From positions 1 to 50,465 of IMG/VR virus record IMGVR_UViG_3300008110_000087: a DNA stretch of 50,465 nt; one strand, 5' to 3'. A model generated the notes under the pieces. It saw only the letters and a list, made by a program, of their open reading frames with translations. It was not told the DNA's origin and did no database searches. This stretch comes from a virus. This document shows, one piece after another, positions 39,395 to 48,166 of this stretch (position 1 is its first letter; every line of letters starts with the position of its first letter). Both the position numbers and the translations under genes were made by a program.

Positions 39395-42300
39395 TTACCA
39401 CATTACAGGGTCAGTCGTATCACCATAAACTATCCCATTAATTTGCGGGACTGACATTGCATGGCCATCAATAGATTCTTGTTGGTTTTTCAAATAAGCA
39501 AAAGCAATTTGCCAGTAACGAGCCGATTGATCAGCGAAGTCCTTATCTTCCAAATCAACAGCGTGAACAGCGGCAATGATCGCCCTTTCTTGCTCAAGAG
39601 GGATAAAGTCATACACGCTAGAAATACTAGGCGATGTTACTTTGTAGATAATCCTAGCCCATGCACAAGGTTTACCAATGCGAATCCTGCGATAGCTTGG
39701 ATTGACTTCAGTTGGGTGATATTGCCCAATAAGGGTCATGTCATTGCTACGGCCATAATCCCATGCGTAAAGGCTTACATAACCATCTGTGATAGGCTTC
39801 TCAACATGAGCAACGCTTTTAACGAAGATTGGTTCGTAAATGGCATCAACAAAGAATGTGGATGAAACAGAGTTGCCAGATGTCGTGTAGCTCCTGCGGC
39901 CAGTTGTCGATGTAAGATTTTTTGCGTGAGCCGCCGTGCCATAAAGCTCAAAAGAATTGTTATCAATCCTGCGAACATAGTAGTTCGTATTTGCAAGCAA
40001 TCCATTCGGAAGAACATCTCCAGTATTTGCTCTAGCCACCAGTTGAGTTCCAGTCTCGTAAAGCGACGATGTAGCAACGATGCTTGTAGATGGCTGGACA
40101 TTAACGCTGCGAATGATGTCTAGGCTCAACTGACCAATTCCTGTGCTTGTAAGGACAACTGGAGATAATCCGCTATAAACACGGACAGAATCTCCAATAA
40201 TCTTGATAGTGTAATTAGTCGATGCAAGAAGAGGAGTTGGCAATGTTCCAGAAGTTGAAAATTGAACAACCTCATCTTCGCTTAAGTATGCCGTATTGAT
40301 TGGCTTGATTAAGTTAGAATCAACAGATGGTGAAACTTGAGTCCGAATTGCGTAATATGTCTGCCCGATTCCAAAAGAATCAATGTTGATAATAGTTGTT
40401 AAACCAACATTTGAATATGCTTTAGCAAGAGATGTTGATATAATGCTCAAATATGCTGGAGTTACACCATTATCAATAGATGGAGTAGTTGTTGGAAGCG
40501 AGTAGTCGGTTCCAAAGTAAATTTGTTGACCAGTTGATAGGCTTGTAAAATCACCTAGCCAGTTATTTGTAAAATCAACTCCAAACGAACGAGAAAGGAC
40601 AACATAAAATGTTCCAGTTGGAGCTGAAGTTATATTTACATCACTAAAATCTGCATTCTTGACTGTAAATGTTCCAGTTAGAGTGTTAAGTGGTGCTTCT
40701 GCACGATAAGCAGTTCCAGAAACAAGTGGAGATGGCAGTGATCCAGTAGAAGAAAAGTTTACAAATACACCAGTTGATGGAGTTATCGTGACTGTTGGAA
40801 CAGATGTATATCCAGTTCCAGATGTTATCAGATTAAGTCCAGTAACAACTCCTGAACTTACATTGGCAGTTGCAGTTGCACCACTTCCGTTTCCTCCAGT
40901 AATTTTAACTTGAGGGGCTTCAGTATATCCAGAACCTCCAGAAATAAGATTGAAATGCGATACAAATGATGTTGTTATACTTGCAGTTGCTACTGCTTGA
41001 CTTCCAGCTATCAATGCACAAGTCATTGTTCCAGTTGCTGGGCGAGAAAATACACTAATAGTTCCAGTCGCTGGACTTAAAAGCCCACTTTGAACTGTAT
41101 ATGTAAATGTATTTGTCGCTGGTCCAGCAGTTGAAATTGTTACTTGACCATTATATTCTGTTGGAACTGCTCCAGTAATAAGAACGCTCTGGCCATTGCT
41201 AAATCCGTGATTGATTGTGGTTGTTACTGTCGCCGTTGTTCCTACGCTTGTAATAGAAGTTACGGCAACATCATATCCAACAGCAGCATTTAAGCTATAT
41301 GTAAATGTATTAGAACCAGTGACAGTTACAATATATGTTCCATTATATCCAGTCGGTGTAGCTCCAGAAATAGTAACTTCATTTCCACTTGTAAATCCAT
41401 GTGGATTTAAAGTTGTGCAAGTTGCTGTAGTTCCAGAAGATGTAAGCCTAGTTATTGAAATTGATGGATTTACTGGAGGAGGATCAATTGTAATCGACGG
41501 AGGGGTTGAATATCCAAGACCCGGATTCGTGATTACAATTCCAGTAATCGTATTATTAATAGCACTGCGAACAGCATATCCAATCGCTGTTACTGGAGTT
41601 ATAGGGCTTCCAACTGGTGGGGTTGGTGGAGCAGAGAATGTTATATTGGGAGTCGTTGTATATCCACCGCCAGCGGCAGTAATATTCACTTCAGTCACAG
41701 AGCCAACAACAACAGCTTGGAAATTTGCACCAGAGCCAGATGGCGTTCCAATCGAAAATCCTTGAGCCGTGATTTGACTTGTTGTTCCAACTGTAGATGT
41801 TGCTTGAATTAGCTTAACAAGAGAGTTTGTTCCTGCCCCAGCGGTAGTTAGCTTGATTGGATTAACGAAGTTTGTCGGGGATGAGGCAATCGCATCGGCT
41901 TGATTTTCATGTAATGATACAGAAAATGGATCAATAATATTTACAAAATAATTTTGATTCGCAATCAATGGCTGTGGCAATGTTCCACCAGATGTGAATG
42001 CTTGAACTTGGTCTCCATCATTAAAATAATGTTTGACAGAAAAAACCAGCTTTGTTTCTGGAACAATTTCTTTACGAATATCAATGTCTATCGGGCTTGT
42101 TGAACCAGTAGTATAAATTGGATTCGTGTTATTCTGAGCATCAGAAAGACTCGAAAATATGTTCAGATGAGTTGAATCAATTGGTTGAGCAAAGTATGTC
42201 TTGTCTGCCTCTAGTGGCGCAGGAAGAGGAGTATTAGGAAATACAACTTCATTTGGAGAGTTAATTGCAAATGTTGGAGCAGATGCAAATTCCATTGAAG

Positions 42301-43120
42301 TTACCACGCTTGCATTCCTGCGATCTTGCAACTGCATTGATCCAAATCCAATAATAGATTGCAATTGGATTGGATATTGCAATGCTTGTGCATTCAATGA
42401 ATCACTGAACAACTGAACAGTATATGCGTCAATAACTCCAATATAGTATATCTGGCCATCATTTAGCGGAATCGGAATAGTGCCAGAAATAAGTCTAGCA
42501 GACATTCCTTGGCCCGATGAAAGACCATGAGGAGTTGTAGTCGTAAAATCTGTAATAGGAGTGATAGAAACATTGCGCGTTGCAATTGTTACATCATCAG
42601 GCGCAATCGTGCCATATTGAAAATCTTGTTGTGAATGAATCGGGATCAATATCCCATCAACGCCAGAACCATTTGGCATCTGAGAGCGAAGATTGCGATT
42701 ATTCTGATCAAGACCAAGAACGCGAATCTTCTTGCCAACATCATTATTGCTTTCAGCTACAGCAATAAGCTGAGAAGGCTGAATGATGTCCATGAGTGTC
42801 GCAACATATCCTCGATCATCCCAAGCCCACTCAACGGAATTAAACATTCCTCCTTTATTTACATGATATTGAAATAAACGATTGCGGAAGTATGTTGGAG
42901 AACCATCAATGTTTACCGCTAGAGGAACATCAACGCCTCGCGGAAGCGCAAGACTACAACGATCCCATCCAGTGCATACATCAACTTCAGCCGTTGCGTG
43001 AGTCCAATGCCCAGATTCAAGTAGAGTCTGGACGGCTTGCTGAATTTTACGAAAGACTTTATTTTCGTCTGTCGTTCCTAAAATTTCAGCGCATTCATCG
43101 AAGATTTGCGAGACAAACAT
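39395..43120 (-). CDS. tail adaptor-like protein with very long beta-repeat insertion
   Basis: The protein has 1,241 residues. The N-terminal ~170 (FDECAEILGTTDENKVFRKI, then LLESGHWTHATAEVDV) and the C-terminal ~130 (IPLEQERAIIAAVHAVDLED, then ARYWQIAFAYLKNQQ) are helical and resemble the small head-tail adaptors of short-tailed phages, which are usually about 200 residues. Between them lie hundreds of residues of beta-repeats of at least three kinds: LPxPLxxxTxY modules, PHGFxxGxxVxIxGAxPxxYNG modules, and GxGYxxxPxVxI modules. The insertion probably forms an outward-facing array. The adaptor call is an inference from the two ends and from its place before the nozzle-like gene. Confidence 0.6.
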   Translation of the reverse strand: MFVSQIFDECAEILGTTDENKVFRKIQQAVQTLLESGHWTHATAEVDVCTGWDRCSLALPRGVDVPLAVNIDGSPTYFRNRLFQYHVNKGGMFNSVEWAWDDRGYVATLMDIIQPSQLIAVAESNNDVGKKIRVLGLDQNNRNLRSQMPNGSGVDGILIPIHSQQDFQYGTIAPDDVTIATRNVSITPITDFTTTTPHGLSSGQGMSARLISGTIPIPLNDGQIYYIGVIDAYTVQLFSDSLNAQALQYPIQLQSIIGFGSMQLQDRRNASVVTSMEFASAPTFAINSPNEVVFPNTPLPAPLEADKTYFAQPIDSTHLNIFSSLSDAQNNTNPIYTTGSTSPIDIDIRKEIVPETKLVFSVKHYFNDGDQVQAFTSGGTLPQPLIANQNYFVNIIDPFSVSLHENQADAIASSPTNFVNPIKLTTAGAGTNSLVKLIQATSTVGTTSQITAQGFSIGTPSGSGANFQAVVVGSVTEVNITAAGGGYTTTPNITFSAPPTPPVGSPITPVTAIGYAVRSAINNTITGIVITNPGLGYSTPPSITIDPPPVNPSISITRLTSSGTTATCTTLNPHGFTSGNEVTISGATPTGYNGTYIVTVTGSNTFTYSLNAAVGYDVAVTSITSVGTTATVTTTINHGFSNGQSVLITGAVPTEYNGQVTISTAGPATNTFTYTVQSGLLSPATGTISVFSRPATGTMTCALIAGSQAVATASITTSFVSHFNLISGGSGYTEAPQVKITGGNGSGATATANVSSGVVTGLNLITSGTGYTSVPTVTITPSTGVFVNFSSTGSLPSPLVSGTAYRAEAPLNTLTGTFTVKNADFSDVNITSAPTGTFYVVLSRSFGVDFTNNWLGDFTSLSTGQQIYFGTDYSLPTTTPSIDNGVTPAYLSIISTSLAKAYSNVGLTTIINIDSFGIGQTYYAIRTQVSPSVDSNLIKPINTAYLSEDEVVQFSTSGTLPTPLLASTNYTIKIIGDSVRVYSGLSPVVLTSTGIGQLSLDIIRSVNVQPSTSIVATSSLYETGTQLVARANTGDVLPNGLLANTNYYVRRIDNNSFELYGTAAHAKNLTSTTGRRSYTTSGNSVSSTFFVDAIYEPIFVKSVAHVEKPITDGYVSLYAWDYGRSNDMTLIGQYHPTEVNPSYRRIRIGKPCAWARIIYKVTSPSISSVYDFIPLEQERAIIAAVHAVDLEDKDFADQSARYWQIAFAYLKNQQESIDGHAMSVPQINGIVYGDTTDPVMW

Positions 43121-43129
43121 GGCGCGACA

Positions 43130-43456
43130 TTATCGCATCGAACCTTCTGCCGCAAGTGATTTAAGAAACTCTTCGTCTTCAGTGGTTGCAACAGCCTCTG
43201 GAGCCATTTTTTCGGCAACGGCAACGGCTTCGCCACCCTTTTGAGCATCAACTTCCGCCTTGAGTGTTTCAAGCCCAGACTGGAGTTGGCTAACAAGTGT
43301 ATAGATAGAATCAAAAGCATCAGATGGCATTTGAACCATAACCTTACCACCAGCAGGAGCAGCCATGTCAGGAGTTGGTGCGGCCATTTCCCCCGGCATC
43401 GCTTCTGGTGTTGGTGTAGGAGCCTCGGTTGGAGGCATGGTTTTATCTTGTGCCAT
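43130..43456 (-). CDS. Pro/Ala-rich small structural protein
   Basis: The protein has 108 residues. The first ~35 are Pro/Thr/Ala/Met-rich (MPPTEAPTPTPEAMPGEMAA) and look unfolded. A helical part follows (SDAFDSIYTLVSQLQSGLET, then LKAEVDAQKGGEAVAVAEKM). No motif is recognised. It lies 9 nt upstream of the adaptor gene and may be a minor virion protein. Confidence 0.55.
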   Translation of the reverse strand: MAQDKTMPPTEAPTPTPEAMPGEMAAPTPDMAAPAGGKVMVQMPSDAFDSIYTLVSQLQSGLETLKAEVDAQKGGEAVAVAEKMAPEAVATTEDEEFLKSLAAEGSMR

Positions 43457-43460
43457 AAAA

Positions 43461-43862
43461 TTAATCTTCGTATTCTTCTTCGGTTTCGTCTTCTTCGCCC
43501 TCGGCTTCTTTCAAGCCTTTTTCAATAGCGTCCTCATCGTCCTCTTCTTCCTCCATCATTGGCTTTATCTTGGATTTGCCACTGGATTTGATGCCGTGGA
43601 TTTCAAGTTCCACGCAATAGCATTTCTTTTCTTCGCCATCGCGCATCACAGTCTCTTTCTTCTCCATGACTTTCTTGAAGTGAATGACAGCAGTTCCCTC
43701 TTTAGGAAAATCCATCAACTCTTTAGCATTGCTGAAATAGAGAGAAGGATAGTGAACAGAGGCAGGTTCACGCTCAATTTCAATAGCCGTCATTGGCTTC
43801 ATTTCTTCGCCAAGGTCAACAAAGCCCTCTGGCAAACTTACTTTTTTGGATGTGTATGGCAT
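43461..43862 (-). CDS. hypothetical protein with extreme acidic tail
   Basis: The protein has 133 residues. A folded N-terminal ~100, with a beta-rich look (YCVELEIHGIKSSGKSKIKP), is followed by an almost pure Glu/Asp tail (MMEEEEDDEDAIEKGL). The tail could mimic DNA or bind basic partners during assembly. It lies between the fibre and adaptor operon parts. The start follows GCTAAATAAT-ATG. Confidence 0.6.
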   Translation of the reverse strand: MPYTSKKVSLPEGFVDLGEEMKPMTAIEIEREPASVHYPSLYFSNAKELMDFPKEGTAVIHFKKVMEKKETVMRDGEEKKCYCVELEIHGIKSSGKSKIKPMMEEEEDDEDAIEKGLKEAEGEEDETEEEYED

Positions 43863-43863
43863 A

Positions 43864-45618
43864 TTATTTAGCTTCCAATTCAGCTACTTTAGCAGAGAGT
43901 TCTTGAACTGCCTTGATCAAAGGAGAAATAAGTTCTTCGTAACCGATAGAAAGAACATCGTCTCCACCTTTTACAGAGTGATCTTGGAATCCACCAAAAT
44001 CAATGCCTTTGGCGTCAAGAACTGCTTTCACTTCTTGAGCGATCAAGCCATGATGGAAACGGCTACGCTTCTTGCTGCCATCGTGATTGATGTTGGAAAG
44101 TTTTACATCTTCAAGCCACTTATCAAGCTCAACTTTGTAGGCATTGTAAGCAGCAAGTTCTTCAGCGTATTTAGCTTTTTCTTCGTCAGAAGCGTCTTTT
44201 TTGAGTTCTGCTGGTTTAGCAACAGATTTAGGTGCTTCTGGACGATAATCTTCACGCATATCCCACTTGAAATCAACTGGACGAAGGGCGTTTACAAATT
44301 CAAGTCCTAATGTTGTGTCTCGGATGTCTGCTTTATCACGAATGTCAGAACGGTTTTGGACTGCTCCGTATGCGTATGTTGTTGTAGAAGCATCTCCAAG
44401 TTGGATTTGATTAGACCCAGTTACTTGAGCGTTATATCCAAATCCACTGATGTTTGAGAATGTTGTGTTGTTTTGGAGTGCGCTTAACCCAATAGCTGTG
44501 TTGTTGGTTCCAGTTGTGTTTAAGTAAAGTGCGGATACACCGATGGCGGTATTGCCGCTTCCAATTGTGTTGTAGTAAAGTGAGTTTACACCACTGGCTG
44601 TATTTTGAACTCCAGTTGTGTTTAATGCGAGTGAGTTTACACCACTGGCTGTATTTTGAACTCCAGTTGTGTTGTTTTGGAGTGCGCTTAACCCAATAGC
44701 TGTGTTGTTGATTCCAGTTGTGTTGTTTTGGAGTGCGGCGTGGCCACTGGCTGTGTTGAAATTTCCAGTTGTGTTGGAGTAGAGTGCGCTTAACCCAATA
44801 GCTGTGTTGTTGTATCCAGTTGTGTTGGATAAGAGTGCTTGAACACCACTAGCTGTGTTGTTGTATCCAGTTGTGTTGGATAAGAGTGCTAAATAACCAC
44901 TAGCTGTGTTGTTGTATCCAGTTGTGTTGGAGAAGAGTGCTTGAACACCACTGGCTGTGTTTTGGGATCCAGTTGTGTTGTATAAAAGGGCGTTTACACC
45001 ACTGGCTGTGTTTTGGGATCCAGTTGTGTTGGAATAGAGTGCGGCTGCTCCACTAGCTGTGTTGTTGACTCCAGAGGTGTTGGAGAAAAGTGCTTGAAGT
45101 CCGCTTGCTGTGTTGTTGTATCCAGTTGTGTTAGCTTGGAGTGCGACATGACCACTTGCTGTGTTGTTGTATCCATTTGTGTTGGAGTAGAGTGCTTGAT
45201 ACCCATTAGCTGTGTTTGCGTATCCAGTTGTGTTGGAGAAGAGTGCGCCTGCACCATTGGCTGTGTTGTTGGTTCCAGTTGTGTTTGAGGCAAGCGCACC
45301 TTGACCAACTGCCGTGTTATCCGTTCCAGTTGTGTTGGCTCGTAAGGCATCGTTACCACAAGCTGTGTTGTTGTTTCCATTATTGTTTAGCAACACAGAT
45401 GCTCCAATGGCTGTGTTGTTGGTTCCAGTTGTGTTTGAGGCAAGCGCAAGATTGCCGATAGCAACATTGTCAGTGCCATTTGTGTTGGAACCTAATGCTG
45501 CTGCACCAACAGAAGTGTTTGATGCGATATTCCCACCACCTTTACCAACAGTAAGTCCATTGATAAGCGTGTCTTTGTCGAGGTTAACTACATTAGTTGT
45601 TGCTTTAGTTAGTGGCAT
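43864..45618 (-). CDS. tail fibre with 17-residue repeats and C-terminal S74 intramolecular chaperone
   Basis: The protein has 584 residues. About 20 tandem 17-residue units (consensus ALxSNTTGxNNTASGxx, residues ~41-380) should form a trimeric beta-fibre like the heads of trimeric adhesins. The C-terminal ~190 residues carry an S74-type chaperone: RSDIRDKADIRD (the Ser and Lys expected for self-cleavage), DFKWDMREDY, and GLIAQEVKAVLDAKG, ending in a coiled coil ELSAKVAELEAK. The chaperone trimerises, then cuts itself off, maturing the fibre. It lies next to the collagen-like fibre gene. It is probably the host-contact fibre. Confidence 0.85.
   Translation of the reverse strand: MPLTKATTNVVNLDKDTLINGLTVGKGGGNIASNTSVGAAALGSNTNGTDNVAIGNLALASNTTGTNNTAIGASVLLNNNGNNNTACGNDALRANTTGTDNTAVGQGALASNTTGTNNTANGAGALFSNTTGYANTANGYQALYSNTNGYNNTASGHVALQANTTGYNNTASGLQALFSNTSGVNNTASGAAALYSNTTGSQNTASGVNALLYNTTGSQNTASGVQALFSNTTGYNNTASGYLALLSNTTGYNNTASGVQALLSNTTGYNNTAIGLSALYSNTTGNFNTASGHAALQNNTTGINNTAIGLSALQNNTTGVQNTASGVNSLALNTTGVQNTASGVNSLYYNTIGSGNTAIGVSALYLNTTGTNNTAIGLSALQNNTTFSNISGFGYNAQVTGSNQIQLGDASTTTYAYGAVQNRSDIRDKADIRDTTLGLEFVNALRPVDFKWDMREDYRPEAPKSVAKPAELKKDASDEEKAKYAEELAAYNAYKVELDKWLEDVKLSNINHDGSKKRSRFHHGLIAQEVKAVLDAKGIDFGGFQDHSVKGGDDVLSIGYEELISPLIKAVQELSAKVAELEAK
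44481..45498 (-). repeat. 51-bp tandem repeat array within the fibre gene
   Basis: About 20 units of 51 bp encode the 17-residue ALxSNTTGxNNTASGxx units. Neighbouring units are near identical at the DNA level in places (several YNNTASG blocks), so copy number could change by slipped replication or recombination, altering fibre length. Confidence 0.8.
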
Positions 45619-45652
45619 AATATTATTTAGTTTTGATTGTTGTTTTTGATTG

Positions 45653-47716
45653 TTAAGCTACTGATAATGATACGATGGTTATTTCTGATCCAGATGGAAT
45701 TGGAGTTGAAAATGTTAATGTTCTTGGAGTTACATTGTTGATTGTGTAGTTAGTTGATTTTTGATATACACCATCAACATGAACAAGATATGCTGGTGAC
45801 AATATAGACAATCCTCCAGTAATTGCAAATACTGTTTGAATCCCATCTCCTGTATATGCCCATGCGTTTCCGAAATTTGATGCTGGCAAAATTCCTGTAG
45901 CCCCCTGCGGACCTGTAGCTCCTGTTGAACCGATTACACCAGTTGCTCCTGCTGGTCCGGGTGCGCCAGAAAGAGATACTGCCCAGCTTGAAAATGAGCC
46001 AGAACCAGTAATTGATGTGATATTGGCAACCAATGCTCCAGTTACACTATTATAGCTAGTTACTGTTCCTTCCATTTTATTAGAAGAACTATTGGCAATA
46101 ATAATTGTCTGGCCAATGCTCAATGCCAATCCTGTTCCAACAGTAAGAGATTGACTTCCAAGAGCGATAGTCAATGTATCAGAAGAAGATGTGGTGTATT
46201 TATCTCCAGCAACCCCAGCAACGCCAGTAGCTCCTGTCGCGCCTATTCCAGTAGCTCCCTCTGGGCCAGTTGCGCCTGTGGCTCCAATTGGGCCATCAAC
46301 TCCAGTTGCACCTGTTGTCCCTGCGCCAGTTGCGCCAGCAGGACCAGTGCTTCCCGTGGCTCCAACAGGACCATCAACGCCAGTCGCTCCAGTCGTTCCA
46401 GCACCAGTTGCACCAACTGGGCCTGTGCTTCCAGTCGCGCCTGTTGGGCCTGTAGCACCTAGCCCACCATCACCCGCAATGCCAATCATCCAATCAGCGA
46501 AGTTTCCGCTACCTTGGACTGTATCAATCCATAGTTTTACCCAAGAATTGTTGACCTCAATGACATTTCCTTCAACCCAGTCATAAGGATATGCCGAGTT
46601 AGCTACAGCACGAAGGCGAGTTCCATATGTCCATCCAATCGGAGCATCTGGAGTATAGTAAAACTGCTTGTAGCCTGAAGTAATATAATGAGAAGTAAAA
46701 CTCTGGCGAACAATCGCTGGAGCTGCACCAGTTGCTCCAGTTGATCCCGAAACACCAGTTGCGCCAATAACACCAGTTGCGCCAGTTAATCCCGTGGCTC
46801 CAGTTGCTCCTACCCCAGTTGCACCTTGGGGGCCAGTTAATCCCGTGGCTCCGATTGGGCCAGTTGCGCCCGTGGCTCCAATACCTGTAGCTCCAGTTGC
46901 TCCAGCAATCCCGTTCAATGAAATAATTACAATCTCTGATCCAGCAGGGACAGGAGCCGACATTATCAGATTTGCGCCACTTATTGAATAATTATTGGGG
47001 TCTTGAGTAACGCCATCAATATTTACAGAATAAGCCAATGGGTTATTTGTGGTATTCCCAGAAATGTTAAATGTGGTATTATTGCTGCCAGTATAAGCCC
47101 AACGAACACCACCAAATGGCCCAGCACTGCCAGCAACACCAGTTGCTCCTTGAGAACCAGTCGCGCCAGTTGACCCAAATCCAGTTGCGCCCTGTGGTCC
47201 TGTTGCTCCCGTTGCGCCAGCGCGACTGGAAAGCTCAACGATAGTAAGAATTGATCCTGTTGGCAGGAATGTATCAAGTGTTAAAACTCGCGGCAATGAA
47301 GTAGAAATAGTGTAACTAATGGGGTCTTGGACAACGCCATCAATATATGCCAAATATGCGTTGCGATCTGGCTGATAAGCTCCAGTTAAAGTAAATGCAG
47401 ATTGACCAGAACCCGTAAATCCCCAGCGCAAAAATTGACCATATCCATCAAGCGATTGAGCAAACAAGCGAAGCAAGTAGCAAAGCAAGCCTTCGCCTTC
47501 TTCACGAGGAATTTGATCTACTTCAGCAGTATTATTTGGATCGCATGGAATATCCCATACAACTCGACCATTTACTACAGTCTTACTAATCGTTCCATAT
47601 AGAGCATAAACAAGGTTACTGATAAGGGATGGAACAGATTCTGGGGATACCTGTGGATATGGAGTGTCAGGGCAGCAGGTGCTGCTATAAGTGGAATTAT
47701 TGCAATTGCAGGACAT
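45653..47716 (-). CDS. collagen-like tail fibre protein
   Basis: The protein has 687 residues. The N-terminal ~90 include a Cys-rich start ([17 protein letters not shown]) and a helical part. Four stretches of Gly-X-Y repeats rich in GATGATGP (about 165-200, 270-340, 420-500 and 590-615) alternate with folded domains. One domain type occurs three times, with W-x-YTG, F-x-I-x-G, V-x-IDGV-x-QD and GS-x-I-x-I-x-SL (the last at the C-terminus). It should form a trimeric rod with beta-rich knobs, probably a fibre or spike. The gene is the first after a possible promoter at 47728-47755. Confidence 0.75.
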   Translation of the reverse strand: MSCNCNNSTYSSTCCPDTPYPQVSPESVPSLISNLVYALYGTISKTVVNGRVVWDIPCDPNNTAEVDQIPREEGEGLLCYLLRLFAQSLDGYGQFLRWGFTGSGQSAFTLTGAYQPDRNAYLAYIDGVVQDPISYTISTSLPRVLTLDTFLPTGSILTIVELSSRAGATGATGPQGATGFGSTGATGSQGATGVAGSAGPFGGVRWAYTGSNNTTFNISGNTTNNPLAYSVNIDGVTQDPNNYSISGANLIMSAPVPAGSEIVIISLNGIAGATGATGIGATGATGPIGATGLTGPQGATGVGATGATGLTGATGVIGATGVSGSTGATGAAPAIVRQSFTSHYITSGYKQFYYTPDAPIGWTYGTRLRAVANSAYPYDWVEGNVIEVNNSWVKLWIDTVQGSGNFADWMIGIAGDGGLGATGPTGATGSTGPVGATGAGTTGATGVDGPVGATGSTGPAGATGAGTTGATGVDGPIGATGATGPEGATGIGATGATGVAGVAGDKYTTSSSDTLTIALGSQSLTVGTGLALSIGQTIIIANSSSNKMEGTVTSYNSVTGALVANITSITGSGSFSSWAVSLSGAPGPAGATGVIGSTGATGPQGATGILPASNFGNAWAYTGDGIQTVFAITGGLSILSPAYLVHVDGVYQKSTNYTINNVTPRTLTFSTPIPSGSEITIVSLSVA

Positions 47717-47727
47717 AATTTTCGTTG

Positions 47728-47755
47728 ATTTAATTGTTTGAAATTACCTTGTCAA
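47728..47755 (-). promoter_or_regulatory. possible promoter for fibre genes
   Basis: On the minus strand TTGACA (47755-47750) and TTAAAT (47733-47728) are 16 nt apart, in the 45-nt gap upstream of the collagen-like gene. The -35 is perfect but the -10 matches only four of six bases, and the leader would be about 5 nt. The evidence is weak. Confidence 0.25.
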
Positions 47756-47761
47756 AACATA

Positions 47762-48034
47762 TCAAGAAATTTGTTCCATTTCTTCGTAACTTTCCGCCAA
47801 AAGCGTCCCCATGTCTTCGACTGCCTCTTCCTCAAGATCGGGAAACCTCGCATGAAGCAATTCATGGCATAGAACATTCAGCATTGACCTTTCGCATTTT
47901 GGATTGATGAAAATAGTTCTGCTTCCATAGTCACAAATCCCATCGTTATCGACTCCGTTTGTCTTTCCTGCGTGACCCAATCGTATCTTCCATGACTTTC
48001 CGTTGATTGTCTTTTTGATTATTTTCTTTTTCAT
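47762..48034 (-). CDS. small HExxH metalloprotease-like protein
   Basis: The protein has 90 residues. LCHELLHARFPDLEEEAVED has the zinc HExxH (57-61) and a downstream Glu cluster (about 68-70) of a minimal gluzincin-like metallopeptidase. The N-terminal part is basic and beta-rich (KSWKIRLGHAGKTNG, then SRTIFINPKCERS). Such tiny enzymes are known from phage genomes, with roles in processing or lysis unproven. It lies after a degraded gene and before the fibres. A second HExxH is in the giant protein (residues 781-785). Confidence 0.7.
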   Translation of the reverse strand: MKKKIIKKTINGKSWKIRLGHAGKTNGVDNDGICDYGSRTIFINPKCERSMLNVLCHELLHARFPDLEEEAVEDMGTLLAESYEEMEQIS

Positions 48035-48166
48035 GGAATTTGTAGTGAGGAATCCTCATTATGCGATCTCTTTTAATCAAGAACTTCTTCTCTACCAGCC
48101 GTCAGGAATTACATCCAATGGCATAGATTCTTGCTGGATGATTTTTAGGAAATCATTCGGTGTCAT
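48035..48166 (-). pseudogene. 24-residue ORF and remnant of a winged-helix-type gene
   Basis: An ATG at 48166 overlaps the metallophosphoesterase stop as ATGA and begins MTPNDFLKIIQQESMPLDVI, then stops at 48092 after PDGW. In another frame the following bases read EKKFLIKRDRIMRIPHYKFH, which resembles the end of a short winged-helix protein (the PHYK ending). The first part resembles the start of the same kind of protein. A deletion in the middle with a frame change would explain both. The short ORF may still be translated. Resemblance is from memory of such proteins; a search is needed. Confidence 0.35.

Noticed and set aside
41211-41765. Long plus-strand ORF of 184 codons, Val/Pro-rich
   Set aside because: It lies opposite the adaptor gene; its low-complexity hydrophobic product is a shadow of that repeat-rich coding sequence, with no leader or neighbours.
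44514-45461. Plus-strand Cys/Ser/Val-rich ORFs opposite the fibre repeats
   Set aside because: They are antisense readings of the 51-bp repeats, with the same periodicity and no start leader.
44481-45498. Tandem 51-bp array considered as CRISPR or satellite
   Set aside because: The units are contiguous and coding, with no unique spacers, and translate into regular 17-residue fibre repeats.
46151-46586. Plus-strand Pro/Val- and Ser/Cys-rich ORFs
   Set aside because: They are antisense readings of the collagen-like GATGATG repeats; their repetitive pattern is the reverse complement of the real gene.
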